DNA of 41,251 nucleotides from an uncultured Alphaproteobacteria bacterium (GCA_902541215.1 CACBPV010000010.1:1-41251), one strand, 5' to 3'. Shown: positions 1 to 7,403, counted from the stretch's first letter. The notes: generated by a model not told the origin, from the sequence alone. Program-made: numbers and translations.

Positions 1-635
1 TTTAAAACTCCTAAAAAAAAGATTAAGCAAAAAAAAGATATTATAGACAAATAATATTTATTTTGTTTTATTGTAATTTTTAACAAATTTACAAAATCGT
101 AAATTGATATAGAAAAAAATAAAGCTGAAAGAATAAATAATGTGCTAGAAAAAAAACTTATTGAATAAATTGAATTTAAAAATAACCAATGTGAATTATA
201 ACTTATTCTTCTATGGTGCAAAATTTCAAATAAGTTTTTGTTCTTATAATTTTTAATTGTTTCATAATGATAGGTGAAATCATCATTAAACCCAGCATAA
301 AATGAATAAATAAAGCTCAATATTAATACAAATATGAGAAATATTATTTCATTTTTTATATTTTCTCTTTTGAGAAAATTATAGAAATAAATTAACAATC
401 CTACAATAATCAAAATAAAGCTAAAATAATTAGATATTGGTATTACAAAGTTAAATAATATAGAAAAAAATCCAATGAAAATTAATCCTTGGATAAAAAT
501 TAAATTTTTTAAATGAAGTTCAATCCGATTATTAAAAAGAAGCTTATTTATAGTTGTTCCATAACCTAAGATAGAAGTCAGTATTATTAAAATAAATATT
601 GGATAAAGAAGTAAATTTAAATATGAGAGATCCAT
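1..635 (-). CDS. Polytopic membrane protein, N-terminal part (cut by window edge)
   Basis: An open frame runs from an ATG at 635 to the window edge without a stop (211 codons seen). The product is almost entirely hydrophobic, with several membrane segments in the first 100 residues, then a loop with an N-D-D-F-x-Y-H-Y motif and further membrane segments. It resembles the large membrane protein at 10817-12625: both have a G-Y-G motif after the first membrane helix and an N-[DE]-D-F-x-Y-x-Y motif after about 100 residues. I take both to be one family of large integral membrane proteins found in surface-polysaccharide clusters, possibly polymerase- or glycosyltransferase-like. The start lies 7 bp after the stop of the oxidoreductase gene, so it is probably the last gene of the 4448-to-1 operon. 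The exact function is unknown. Confidence 0.75.
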   Translation of the reverse strand, partial: MDLSYLNLLLYPIFILIILTSILGYGTTINKLLFNNRIELHLKNLIFIQGLIFIGFFSILFNFVIPISNYFSFILIIVGLLIYFYNFLKRENIKNEIIFLIFVLILSFIYSFYAGFNDDFTYHYETIKNYKNKNLFEILHHRRISYNSHWLFLNSIYSISFFSSTLFILSALFFSISIYDFVNLLKITIKQNKYYLSIISFFCLIFFLGVL

Positions 636-642
636 TTTTAAA

Positions 643-1524
643 TTAATATTTATAGAATTTTTCTAAAAACTCAGTTGTTTTAGAAGATACTTCTATAAGT
701 TTTTTAGATATTTCAAAATTTGAATTTTCAAATCTCTCTAATAATGATGATATTGGTGTTTTTTTATTTTTATATAAAATTTTATTATTATAACTTATTT
801 CATGAGAGATCATATTATTTGTAATACAATCATTATTATTTAAAATTATTTTCATTTTTCTTAATTTTTTTTTAAATATGTTTCCAGTTACTATTTTAAC
901 TTTAATTTTTGAATCAATCTGAAACATAAATTTTGTAACAATTCTTTTTTGCAATTTATTTCTAGATTTAATCTCCTTTTTTGTAATAACTGAGAAATCT
1001 TTCTCCCAAAATAATAGGTATAAAAGACTTATAGAATGAAATCCCCAATCCCAAATGGGATGAATTTCTTTTCTAAATGGACCAAAACTCCCTTCATAAA
1101 TTATTATTTTTTTAATTTCTTTAAAATTATCATCAATTAGTTTTTTATATTCATTAAATGTTTCTGAAAAATAATTTGTTAAATTAGGATAAATAATAAG
1201 TTTGTTGTACTCTAAAATTTTTTTAATTTCCTTTATATTTTTAAAAGAGTCACTAACAGGTTTTTCAATAATTAGAGGTATGTTTTTATTTTTAATAAGT
1301 TTGATAACTTCTAAATTAATTTTAGGTAATGCAGCAACATATATACAATCGCTAATATTAGATTCAACCAATTTTTCAATACTTTGAAATATATTATATT
1401 TATTTTTGAAAGTCTTATTTTTTCGACATACTATTGAGATCAAATTATAATTTTTACTATCATTAATTTCATCAATTATTTTTAATGCCCAATTACCACA
1501 ACCCACTAAAGAAATATTAATCAT
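643..1524 (-). CDS. Gfo/Idh/MocA-family oxidoreductase
   Basis: This is a 293-aa NAD(P)-dependent dehydrogenase of the Gfo/Idh/MocA type. The N-terminal Rossmann motif G-C-G-N-W lies at residues 8-12, and the E-K-P motif typical of the family (its lysine is catalytic in many members) is at 87-89. The C-terminal half is short and lysine-rich compared with the usual 330-360 aa, so the substrate-binding domain is reduced. Such enzymes oxidise or reduce sugars and nucleotide sugars. With a sugar epimerase, a C-methyltransferase and a GT2 transferase directly upstream in the same operon, a role in making an unusual surface sugar is likely. The gene starts 1 bp after the epimerase stop. The substrate cannot be read from the sequence. 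Confidence 0.82.
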   Translation of the reverse strand: MINISLVGCGNWALKIIDEINDSKNYNLISIVCRKNKTFKNKYNIFQSIEKLVESNISDCIYVAALPKINLEVIKLIKNKNIPLIIEKPVSDSFKNIKEIKKILEYNKLIIYPNLTNYFSETFNEYKKLIDDNFKEIKKIIIYEGSFGPFRKEIHPIWDWGFHSISLLYLLFWEKDFSVITKKEIKSRNKLQKRIVTKFMFQIDSKIKVKIVTGNIFKKKLRKMKIILNNNDCITNNMISHEISYNNKILYKNKKTPISSLLERFENSNFEISKKLIEVSSKTTEFLEKFYKY

Positions 1525-1525
1525 T

Positions 1526-2566
1526 TTAGTAGATTTTGTAATTAATTGTTGCCCATTCTAAAAATTTCTTTAACCCTTTTTCTAGAGATATCTTTGTTTT
1601 ATAATTTAAATCTTTTCTAGCTTTATTAATATTAGGACATCTTCTTTGTGGTTCATCATCAGGATAAGATTTTGGATGTCTTATATAATTAGCCTTTACT
1701 TCTTTTGTATGAATTTTTTTTAGAACATTGTAAATATCCTTTACAGAAACCTCAGGTTTATTATTTCCAATATTATACGCTTCTCCTGGCCTACCTAAAC
1801 ATATTACTCTTATAAAACCTTCTATGGCATCTGAAATATAGCAGTAAGTCCTAGTTTGATTACCACTCCCATAGATATTAATTCTTTTTTCATTTAATAT
1901 GTTACTAATGAAATTTGGAAAAATTCTATAATCTTTTTGTCCCATTCCTGGACCATATATATTAAATGGTCTAATTATATTGGTATGTAACTTGTAATAA
2001 CTATTATAAATATAACAAAGTGTTTCACCTAATCTTTTACTTTCATCGTAACATGCTCTTGGCCCCATTGAACTCACATTACCTCTATATGTTTCTTTTG
2101 TTGGAACATTTAATTTATCAGGATCTCCATATATTTCGCTCGAACTAAAAAAAATAAACTTCGCATTGTTTTTTTTTGCTATTTCTAAGCAATTTCTAGT
2201 TCCATTGATAGCAACATCAAGTGTTTCTATTGGTTCTTTCCTATAATAAAATGGACTCGCTATTCCTGCTGCATGAATTACAATATCTATTTTTTTATTA
2301 AATATAAATTTCTTAGATACATCTTTTTTAATAAATTTTATATTTGATGATTTAAATAAATCTATATTTCTAAATACTTTATCGTATACAGTTACTTTAA
2401 TAGGATTTTTTAGTTTTTTATTATATTCTTTAAAAATTTCTACAAAATACTTTCCTAAGAAGCCGCTACCACCAGTTATTAATATTTTTTTCCCATCTAA
2501 ACGATTAGAGATTTTGTTTGTATTTTTAACAATATTATTAATATCTTCTCTTAATAGAAAATTCAT
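1526..2566 (-). CDS. NAD-dependent epimerase/dehydratase, UDP-glucuronate decarboxylase-like
   Basis: This is a 346-aa extended SDR enzyme. The nucleotide-binding motif T-G-G-S-G-F-L-G is at residues 31-38 and the catalytic Y-x-x-x-K at Tyr173/Lys177. The segment G-P-R-A-C-Y-D-E-S-K-R and the N-I-Y-G-P-G motif are very close to those of UDP-glucuronate decarboxylases (UXS), which convert UDP-glucuronate to UDP-xylose. An extra N-terminal stretch of about 25 residues precedes the Rossmann fold. The start ATG lies within the last bases of the upstream methyltransferase gene (4-bp overlap), so translational coupling is likely. Related dTDP-glucose dehydratases and UDP-sugar epimerases cannot be excluded, but the Y-D-E-S-K context favours UXS-like chemistry. 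Confidence 0.85.
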   Translation of the reverse strand: MNFLLREDINNIVKNTNKISNRLDGKKILITGGSGFLGKYFVEIFKEYNKKLKNPIKVTVYDKVFRNIDLFKSSNIKFIKKDVSKKFIFNKKIDIVIHAAGIASPFYYRKEPIETLDVAINGTRNCLEIAKKNNAKFIFFSSSEIYGDPDKLNVPTKETYRGNVSSMGPRACYDESKRLGETLCYIYNSYYKLHTNIIRPFNIYGPGMGQKDYRIFPNFISNILNEKRINIYGSGNQTRTYCYISDAIEGFIRVICLGRPGEAYNIGNNKPEVSVKDIYNVLKKIHTKEVKANYIRHPKSYPDDEPQRRCPNINKARKDLNYKTKISLEKGLKKFLEWATINYKIY

Positions 2567-3747
2567 CTTAATGTTCCAAAGGGTATCGGTTTATAGAATT
2601 TAACTTTAATTTTGCTAAAATATTTTTTTATATCTTTGAAGTATTCATAAGCAAAAACTAAAACTATATCAATCTTCTTATTAATATTATTTTTTCTAGG
2701 CAAAATTTTAATGTGCATACCAGGTGAATATCTATTTTGTTTTAGAGGGCTGTCATCTATGATATAATTGATTAAGTTTGAGTTTATTTTTCCTACATTA
2801 GTAATTGTAGAAACTCTAGCTGGTGATCCATAGCCAATAATATTTAAACCCTTTTTATTAAAAGATATTAATTGATCTTTTAAAATTTTTGAATTTAAAT
2901 AAATTTGTTTATTAAATTTCTTAAAAGAATTGAAATTTAGATTTTGTTTCTCATCATTCAAAATTTTTTTACATCTATTAGTAATTTTAGGTCTTAATGA
3001 ATTTTTTATAAAACATCTAAGAGAGCCACCGTGAACATCTATTTTTTCAATATCATATAATGTCATTCCTACATTTTTAAAAAGTTTATTTATTGAATTT
3101 GCTGAATAATAAAAAGGTCTATCAAAATAAAATCTTTCAAATTCTAAATTCTTTAAAAAATTTTGTAAATATTCAATCTCAATAATTAATGTTCCATCTT
3201 TTCTTATAAAATTCTTTATATCTTTAGAAAATTTTATTGGATTTTCTAAATGAGTAACAACACTAGAGGCAACAATTAAGTCTGGCTTATCATATTTCTT
3301 TAAAATTTTTTTAATAATTTTTCTATCAAAAAAACCTATGTAAGTTTCTAAACCTCTATCATTTGCTATCTTTCCAACATTTATTGATGGATCAATTCCA
3401 ATAGATTTTACTTTTAGTTTTTTAAGTGGTTGTAATAAAATGCCATCATTTGAACCTACATCAACTACAAAATTATACCTCTTTATTTTAATAGCTAATC
3501 TCTCAAAATGTTCTTTTAATTTTTTATTAACTGATGAAAGATAATAATAATCTTCAAATAAAATATTTCTATTAATTATTTTTTTTATTTGTCCAGACCT
3601 ACAACTCTGGCAAAATATAATTTTTAAATTAAATTTTTTTTCCTTTGTTAATTCATCTTTATTTTTTGGATATTTATTTGCCAATGGCTGTTTTCCAAGG
3701 TTTATAACTTCTGAAACTTTTTCTGAGCGACAAATTCTACATTTCAT
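2563..3747 (-). CDS. Zinc-binding sugar C-methyltransferase-like protein
   Basis: This is a 394-aa class I SAM-dependent methyltransferase with the three-part layout of nucleotide-sugar C-methyltransferases (NovU/TylCIII-like). An N-terminal zinc site has Cys3/Cys6 and Cys46/Cys49. A Rossmann SAM site has V-D-V-G-S-N-D-G at 95-102. The C-terminal domain opens with G-Y-G-S-P-A-R. Proteins of this architecture add a methyl group to a ketosugar carbon. It overlaps both neighbours by 4 bp (GT2 upstream, epimerase downstream), so the block is tightly coupled. The combination suggests a branched-chain or methylated deoxysugar for LPS or capsule. The sugar substrate is not determinable. Confidence 0.85.
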   Translation of the reverse strand: MKCRICRSEKVSEVINLGKQPLANKYPKNKDELTKEKKFNLKIIFCQSCRSGQIKKIINRNILFEDYYYLSSVNKKLKEHFERLAIKIKRYNFVVDVGSNDGILLQPLKKLKVKSIGIDPSINVGKIANDRGLETYIGFFDRKIIKKILKKYDKPDLIVASSVVTHLENPIKFSKDIKNFIRKDGTLIIEIEYLQNFLKNLEFERFYFDRPFYYSANSINKLFKNVGMTLYDIEKIDVHGGSLRCFIKNSLRPKITNRCKKILNDEKQNLNFNSFKKFNKQIYLNSKILKDQLISFNKKGLNIIGYGSPARVSTITNVGKINSNLINYIIDDSPLKQNRYSPGMHIKILPRKNNINKKIDIVLVFAYEYFKDIKKYFSKIKVKFYKPIPFGTLR

Positions 3748-4448
3748 ACAAAAAACTTTTTAATTTTAGTAGAAATTATCCAATATATAACTGAAAATAC
3801 ATCATAATATCTAATTTTCTTTCCTTCACTATAATTTCTTCCGTGATAATTAACTCCTATTTCAAATATTTTTGAATTTCTACTTATTAGGTAAGTTAAT
3901 ATTTCAGCTTGTTGACCCCAATTATAACATTTAAGTTTGTTTACATCTATCAACTGTCTTTTAAACATACAATAACAGCAATATATATCTGTAAAAGTAG
4001 TATTGTTTAAAAAATTAAATAAGAATGTTATAAATTTATTCCCAATCATATGCCAGAAATGTAGGACAGATCTACGTGTTCCTATAAATCTACTCCCCAT
4101 AATAAGATCATACCTATATTTCTCATTTTCTTCTAAAAAAATTAAAATATCATTTGGGTCATATTCTAAATCTGCATCTTGAATCAAAATATAATCTTGG
4201 GTACAATTTTTAATACCTTCTATCACAGCTTTTCCTTTTCCAGAATTTTTTTTTAAATGAATAGCTTTGGTGTATAAATTTGAGCTACTTTCTATGATTT
4301 GTTTTGAATTATCTATAGAACCATCATTTATAATAATTATTTCAAGGTTACATTTGTCTTTTAAAAAAGCTAATTTTTTTAGCACATTTAACAATGTTGC
4401 TTCTTCATTATAAACCGGAATGATAATACTTAAATTCTGAAACTGCAT
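3744..4448 (-). CDS. GT2 family glycosyltransferase (DPM1/bactoprenol-type)
   Basis: This is a 234-aa GT-A fold transferase. It has the start motif S-I-I-I-P-V-Y-N-E-E, an N-D-G-S segment at 41-44, K-N-S-G-K-G-K-A near 67-74, and the metal-binding D-A-D at 91-93 followed by a Y-D-P motif. This is the pattern of dolichyl-phosphate mannose synthase and bacterial polyprenyl-phosphate glycosyltransferases, which load a sugar onto a lipid carrier at the inner membrane. There is no clear transmembrane domain, only a hydrophobic C-terminal stretch before a basic tail. It is the first gene of the minus-strand glycan operon, so the promoter should lie in 4449-4600, where I see no convincing consensus. 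Confidence 0.85.
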   Translation of the reverse strand: MQFQNLSIIIPVYNEEATLLNVLKKLAFLKDKCNLEIIIINDGSIDNSKQIIESSSNLYTKAIHLKKNSGKGKAVIEGIKNCTQDYILIQDADLEYDPNDILIFLEENEKYRYDLIMGSRFIGTRRSVLHFWHMIGNKFITFLFNFLNNTTFTDIYCCYCMFKRQLIDVNKLKCYNWGQQAEILTYLISRNSKIFEIGVNYHGRNYSEGKKIRYYDVFSVIYWIISTKIKKFFV

Positions 4449-4608
4449 GATTACTTAATTTTAAATATTTACTTATATATTTAATTGTACATAAATAAAT
4501 AAATTCTTATCTATTATAAACAAGAACTGAGATAATTATTTAATCATTTAAAAAACAGTATGTATTTGTGATTAAAAAGTAACTAATAAAATTTGTTAAA
4601 TAATTTGA

Positions 4609-4713
4609 TTAAAACGCACCAATATTAGGTGCAAGCCAACCCTGACAACCACTTAAAAAGAATGGTATTTGTATAATAAATAAATAAAGAAGAATTTTTT
4701 TTACAAATTTCAT
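4609..4713 (-). CDS. Tiny predicted lipoprotein (34 aa)
   Basis: A 34-codon frame has ATG at 4713 and TAA at 4609-4611. It encodes a basic N-terminus (M-K-F-V-K-K), a hydrophobic core of about 12 residues and a good lipobox, L-S-G-C, at residues 20-23, leaving a mature peptide of only 12 residues starting at the lipidated Cys. Such mini-lipoproteins (entericidin/LptM-like in size) are common in Gram-negatives but poorly conserved. No Shine-Dalgarno sequence is visible, which lowers confidence. It fills most of the spacer between the glycan operon and the tRNA-bounded island; otherwise 4449-4608 and 4714-4808 show nothing I can name. Confidence 0.5.
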   Translation of the reverse strand: MKFVKKILLYLFIIQIPFFLSGCQGWLAPNIGAF

Positions 4714-4808
4714 AGTTAATTATTTAAATAATATAGTAAATTTGAAAAAGCTATAGTAAAAAAATATTCTTATAATTTTTTTTATTAACTAAAATTTAGA
4801 ATTGTTAA

Positions 4809-4853
4809 GGAGAGATGTGAGAGCGGTTTAATCAGCACGCTTGGAAAGCTCGT
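4809..4853 (+). pseudogene. tRNA-Ser 5' half, degraded (probable attL)
   Basis: This stretch lines up with the first ~45 nt of the intact tRNA-Ser at 7404. It shares GGAGAG at the 5' end, a D-arm-like GAG-CGGTT segment, and the anticodon stem and loop GCACGCTTGGAAAGC, identical over 15 nt and including the GGA anticodon. After the anticodon stem the match ends: there is no variable arm, no TTCGAAT T-loop and no acceptor 3' strand, so it cannot make a functional tRNA. It is most simply the half-site left when an element recombined into the anticodon region of the gene. Confidence 0.75.
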
Positions 4854-4920
4854 CTTGTAGCGCGACTAAAGTTACTTAATTCCTATAAATTCTGTATTTC
4901 TATAACGATAATAAGAAAGT

Positions 4921-4942
4921 GATCACACATTGATCACACTTA
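4921..4942 (+). repeat. Left copy of 22-bp island-end repeat
   Basis: This contains two tandem 11-bp units beginning TGATCACAC. The same 22 bp recurs in the same orientation at 7321-7342 with one mismatch, exactly 2400 bp away. This copy lies between the tRNA-Ser fragment and the integrase start, 13 bp before its ATG. Tandem short repeats placed on both sides of a tRNA core resemble arm-type integrase binding sites of attP. An operator shared by int and the right-hand gene is the alternative. Confidence 0.7.
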
Positions 4943-4955
4943 GAAAGGATAAAAT

Positions 4956-5159
4956 ATGGCTACGATTAGAAAATTACGAAAACGCTGGCAAGCTATCGTT
5001 AGAAGAAAAAGGATACACGTCAGTAAAACTTTCTGGAAAAAATCAGACGCACGCCTTTGGTCAGATAAAACAGAAGCACAAATTGAAGTTGGTTCTTATC
5101 TAGGAACAAAAATAGTTCTTCCTTTTGACCCAATCATTAACTTATTCTTGGTTCTCTGA
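4956..5159 (+). pseudogene. Tyrosine integrase, N-terminal remnant
   Basis: About 47 codons encode a sequence typical of the extreme N-terminal arm-binding domain of phage-type tyrosine integrases: M-A-T-I-R-K-x-x-K-R-W-Q-A, then R-R-K-R, S-K-T-F-x-K-K-S-D-A-R-L-W, and E-A-Q-I-E-V-G-S. The family is normally 350-400 aa, with the catalytic R...HxxR...Y in the C-terminal half; all of that is missing. The frame runs into the 3' end of the opposite-strand gene at about 5097 and stops after 20 unrelated residues. The start is well supported by an AAAGGA ribosome-binding site 7 nt upstream. It was presumably functional until its 3' part was lost. Confidence 0.8.
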
Positions 5160-6334
5160 CTAACTAACAATCCTTGAATAATTTTATCTCTTTTGGGATT
5201 AGGTGGTGCCCAACCGAAACCATTCCCGAAATCAAAATAGCCAATACCAGTTGAAGTATATTTCCATGTAGCTTGGCCAGTTGCATTTTGTTGCGCTAGC
5301 GCCTGTTGTTTTTCTTCTTCCGTTGGTTCTTTTACTCCACCTTTTGTTTGCATTTCCTGAATTGCTAAAACTATTTCTCCCATTAATTCCTTATCATCTT
5401 TAATTTCTTCTATATCTTCTAGATTCATAGGACCAGTGCCTATAATAGATGGAAGGTATCTACGCACACAGTCATCAACATCTTTTCTTTCAATACCGCA
5501 CCCTAAAGATATGGCAAATTCGTCGAATGAGGATTTTTTCATTGAGATTGCTACACCACAACTTATTATATTCCCAGTTGTATAATCAAAACACATCCTT
5601 CTACTATTTTGGTCTATTCCATATGATTCTTTATAGGCGAAAGCTATTTTTTTAAATTGTTCAAAATTAATTTCTTTATCAGGTAAACAGTCACCGCTTG
5701 AACCTAAATTAATAAAGTAAACATCTAAGTTATATTTTTGACAATATATTTTTCCTAAAATTTTATTTTCTAAATTACCCTTTACCCATTCTCCAGTTTT
5801 TTCACTTCCATTTCTTAAAGCTAAAGTTCCATGCCCATGATATTTTCCTAGTTCCCAATTACCAACATACTTTTCATTTAGTTTAGTTTGTATTCCCTCG
5901 CCTTGTTTTTTCCCTTTTACCCATTGTCCACGATAAATAATTTGATTCTTTGTATTATATGCGAAAGTAAAAAATCCTTCTCCATGATAATAATATTTAT
6001 CATCTTCAAATTTTTTAAATTCACCAATATATATCTTTCCATTGGAAAGATATTCTATTTTACCATGACATTCATTTGGAGAACTATTAGCTATTTTTTG
6101 GGTAATAATAGTTTTAGGTTCTTTTGGACAACCTCTTTCATCTTTACGACAAGTTTTAGTTTTTTCTTTTTTTATTTTGCATTTAGGTAATTCACTTTCA
6201 AAAGTAGATTTAAATATCTTTAATTCATCCTTATATATTTTATTACTTTCTTTTTTAGCGCTCACGCTTTCCGCACTCACCACCATAGGCGTTAAGAAAA
6301 CAATTAATCCAACGAGTAGTATGAATTTCCTCAT
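5096..6334 (-). CDS. Exported MORN-repeat protein with island-specific C-terminal domain
   Basis: This is a 412-aa predicted periplasmic or secreted protein of unknown function. I chose the ATG at 6334 because it opens a clear signal peptide (M-R-K-F, hydrophobic core, V-V-S-A cleavage near residue 21) and lies behind a GGTAGGA ribosome-binding site. The start 24 bp upstream would place a hydrophobic basic tail before it. Residues 52-90 are Cys-rich. Residues about 95-190 hold four or so MORN-like repeats (Y-x-G-E/G-x-W, G-x-G-x). Residues 269-412 are 132/144 identical to the end of the neighbouring 6388-7278 protein and contain a conserved Cys279/Cys289 pair, an aromatic/Gly-rich F-D-F-G-N-G-F-G-W and the terminal R-T-I-F-V-P-R. 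The last 64 bp overlap the integrase remnant in antisense. Confidence 0.8.
   Translation of the reverse strand: MRKFILLVGLIVFLTPMVVSAESVSAKKESNKIYKDELKIFKSTFESELPKCKIKKEKTKTCRKDERGCPKEPKTIITQKIANSSPNECHGKIEYLSNGKIYIGEFKKFEDDKYYYHGEGFFTFAYNTKNQIIYRGQWVKGKKQGEGIQTKLNEKYVGNWELGKYHGHGTLALRNGSEKTGEWVKGNLENKILGKIYCQKYNLDVYFINLGSSGDCLPDKEINFEQFKKIAFAYKESYGIDQNSRRMCFDYTTGNIISCGVAISMKKSSFDEFAISLGCGIERKDVDDCVRRYLPSIIGTGPMNLEDIEEIKDDKELMGEIVLAIQEMQTKGGVKEPTEEEKQQALAQQNATGQATWKYTSTGIGYFDFGNGFGWAPPNPKRDKIIQGLLVSQRTKNKLMIGSKGRTIFVPR
5097..5413. repeat. 317-bp direct repeat, copy 1 (3' end of exported-protein gene)
   Basis: This is nearly identical to 6389-6705, offset 1292 bp; I count only scattered substitutions. 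It covers the last ~105 codons of the 5096-6334 gene, where the two proteins differ at just two residues. Homology begins at the stop codon and drops abruptly after the I-E-E-I-K-D-D coding segment. The left edge coincides with the point where the integrase homology ends. Confidence 0.92.
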
Positions 6335-6351
6335 TATGATTATCCTACCAC
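6331..6351 (-). promoter_or_regulatory. Conserved ribosome-binding/start segment, copy 1
   Basis: Reading the minus strand, GTGGTAGGATAATC leads into the ATG of the MORN-protein gene. The same 21 bp, with two differences, precedes the other exported-protein gene at 7275-7295. Sequence further upstream and downstream is unrelated, so the shared piece is just the translation-initiation region (GGTAGGA as Shine-Dalgarno). It supports the internal start codons chosen for both genes. Confidence 0.7.
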
Positions 6352-6387
6352 CAACCAAGGAGATTGTTAAGTTAAGATATTTTTTAG

Positions 6388-7278
6388 CTATCTAGGAACA
6401 AAAATAGTTCTACCTCTTGACCCAATCATTAACTTATTCTTTGTTCGCTGGCTCACTAATAATCCGCTAATAATTTTATCTCTTTTGGGATTAGGCGGTG
6501 CCCAACCGAAACCATTCCCGAAATCAAAATAGCCAATACCAGTTGAAGTATATTTCCATGTAGCTTGGCCGGTTGCATTTTGTTGCGCTAAGGCTTGTTG
6601 TTTTTCTTCTTCCGTTGGTTCTTTTACTCCACCTTTTGTTTGCATTTCCTGAATTGCTAAAACTATTTCTCCCATTAATTCCTTATCATCTTTAATTTCT
6701 TCTATTTGTTCCAAAGTCATTAAACCTGTTCCAATAACTGAGGGTAACCATCGCCTTACACAATCATCGAGATCTGCCCGATCAATTGCACAACCTAAAG
6801 ATATTGCAAATTCATCATATGAGGTTTCTTTTTCATTATTTCTATTTTTACTCACGCATTGATATTCACCTTTGTATTCAATATATTCGTTATTCTCTCC
6901 TTTTGTGTTGCATTTTAAAGATAAATATTTGAATAGATCACTGTCTTGATTTTTACTGGCTGTTTCAAAATATTGTCTTTCACCAAAGGGTTTATATTTC
7001 CCATTTGGCAAGTATCCATTAAGTGACAAATATCTACCATAGGTAATTTCTTTAGAGTTTTTGCAATAATTTTCCTTTATTTTACCAGTATTAATCCTGC
7101 CTCCTAATCCATTGACGTTTGAAACACTACCTGAATCGTTTTCACAAAAACAAAATACATAATTAACGTTAGTATCATTAGTTACGCAATAATAGCTTGT
7201 TAAATCTTCTTCTTGTGCTGTCGAAAAATTTGAAAAAAATAAAAACAATAATCCAAGAATAAAAAAAATTATTTTCAT
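6388..7278 (-). CDS. Exported protein, variable Cys-rich N-half plus shared C-terminal domain
   Basis: This is a 296-aa predicted exported protein of unknown function. The start at 7278 opens a typical signal peptide (M-K-I-I-F-F, long hydrophobic stretch, F-S-T-A-Q cleavage near residue 21) behind the same GGTAGGA start segment as its neighbour. Residues 22-150 contain about seven cysteines and a Y/G/N-rich stretch but no recognisable domain, and no similarity to the MORN region of the 5096-6334 product. From residue 153 to the end it matches that product at 132 of 144 positions, including the paired cysteines (C-x9-C). The two genes are co-oriented, 53 bp apart, and look like duplicated modules with exchanged N-terminal parts. 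Confidence 0.78.
   Translation of the reverse strand: MKIIFFILGLLFLFFSNFSTAQEEDLTSYYCVTNDTNVNYVFCFCENDSGSVSNVNGLGGRINTGKIKENYCKNSKEITYGRYLSLNGYLPNGKYKPFGERQYFETASKNQDSDLFKYLSLKCNTKGENNEYIEYKGEYQCVSKNRNNEKETSYDEFAISLGCAIDRADLDDCVRRWLPSVIGTGLMTLEQIEEIKDDKELMGEIVLAIQEMQTKGGVKEPTEEEKQQALAQQNATGQATWKYTSTGIGYFDFGNGFGWAPPNPKRDKIISGLLVSQRTKNKLMIGSRGRTIFVPR
6389..6705. repeat. 317-bp direct repeat, copy 2
   Basis: Partner of 5097-5413, in the same orientation. It is the 3' third of the 6388-7278 gene, beginning at its stop codon. Recombination between the copies would delete 1292 bp, removing one gene and leaving a single chimera. The much higher identity here than in the adjoining coding sequence points to recent duplication or gene conversion. 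Confidence 0.92.
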
Positions 7279-7295
7279 CACGATTATCCTACCAC
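7275..7295 (-). promoter_or_regulatory. Conserved ribosome-binding/start segment, copy 2
   Basis: Second copy of the 21-bp initiation region described at 6331-6351, directly before the ATG at 7278. The sequence upstream is different and AT-rich (TATAATATATATT on the minus strand at about 7300-7312 could serve as a -10 region). Confidence 0.65.
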
Positions 7296-7320
7296 GATAA
7301 ATATATATTATAAATAAAGC

Positions 7321-7342
7321 GATCACACTTTGATCACACTTA
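7321..7342 (+). repeat. Right copy of 22-bp island-end repeat
   Basis: This matches 4921-4942 at 21 of 22 positions in the same orientation and again contains two tandem 11-bp TGATCACAC units. It lies between the start of the last cargo gene and the intact tRNA-Ser, so the pair brackets the cargo. Interpretation as P/P' arm-type sites is inference. Confidence 0.7.
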
Positions 7343-7403
7343 CGTTACAAAGAATTCCTATTAACCACTAATTTAATATGTTAAATCATAGGAAATATAA
7401 GTA

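Noticed and set aside
4921-4942. Tandem TGATCACAC units as the start of a CRISPR array
   Set aside because: There are only two 11-bp units with no spacers, and the other copy is 2400 bp away. Nothing else in the window resembles repeat-spacer structure or cas genes.
7279-7326. Upstream ATG for the right-hand exported protein
   Set aside because: It would put 16 residues, including Arg-Gly-Arg, before a complete signal peptide and would read through the conserved GGTAGGA ribosome-binding segment.
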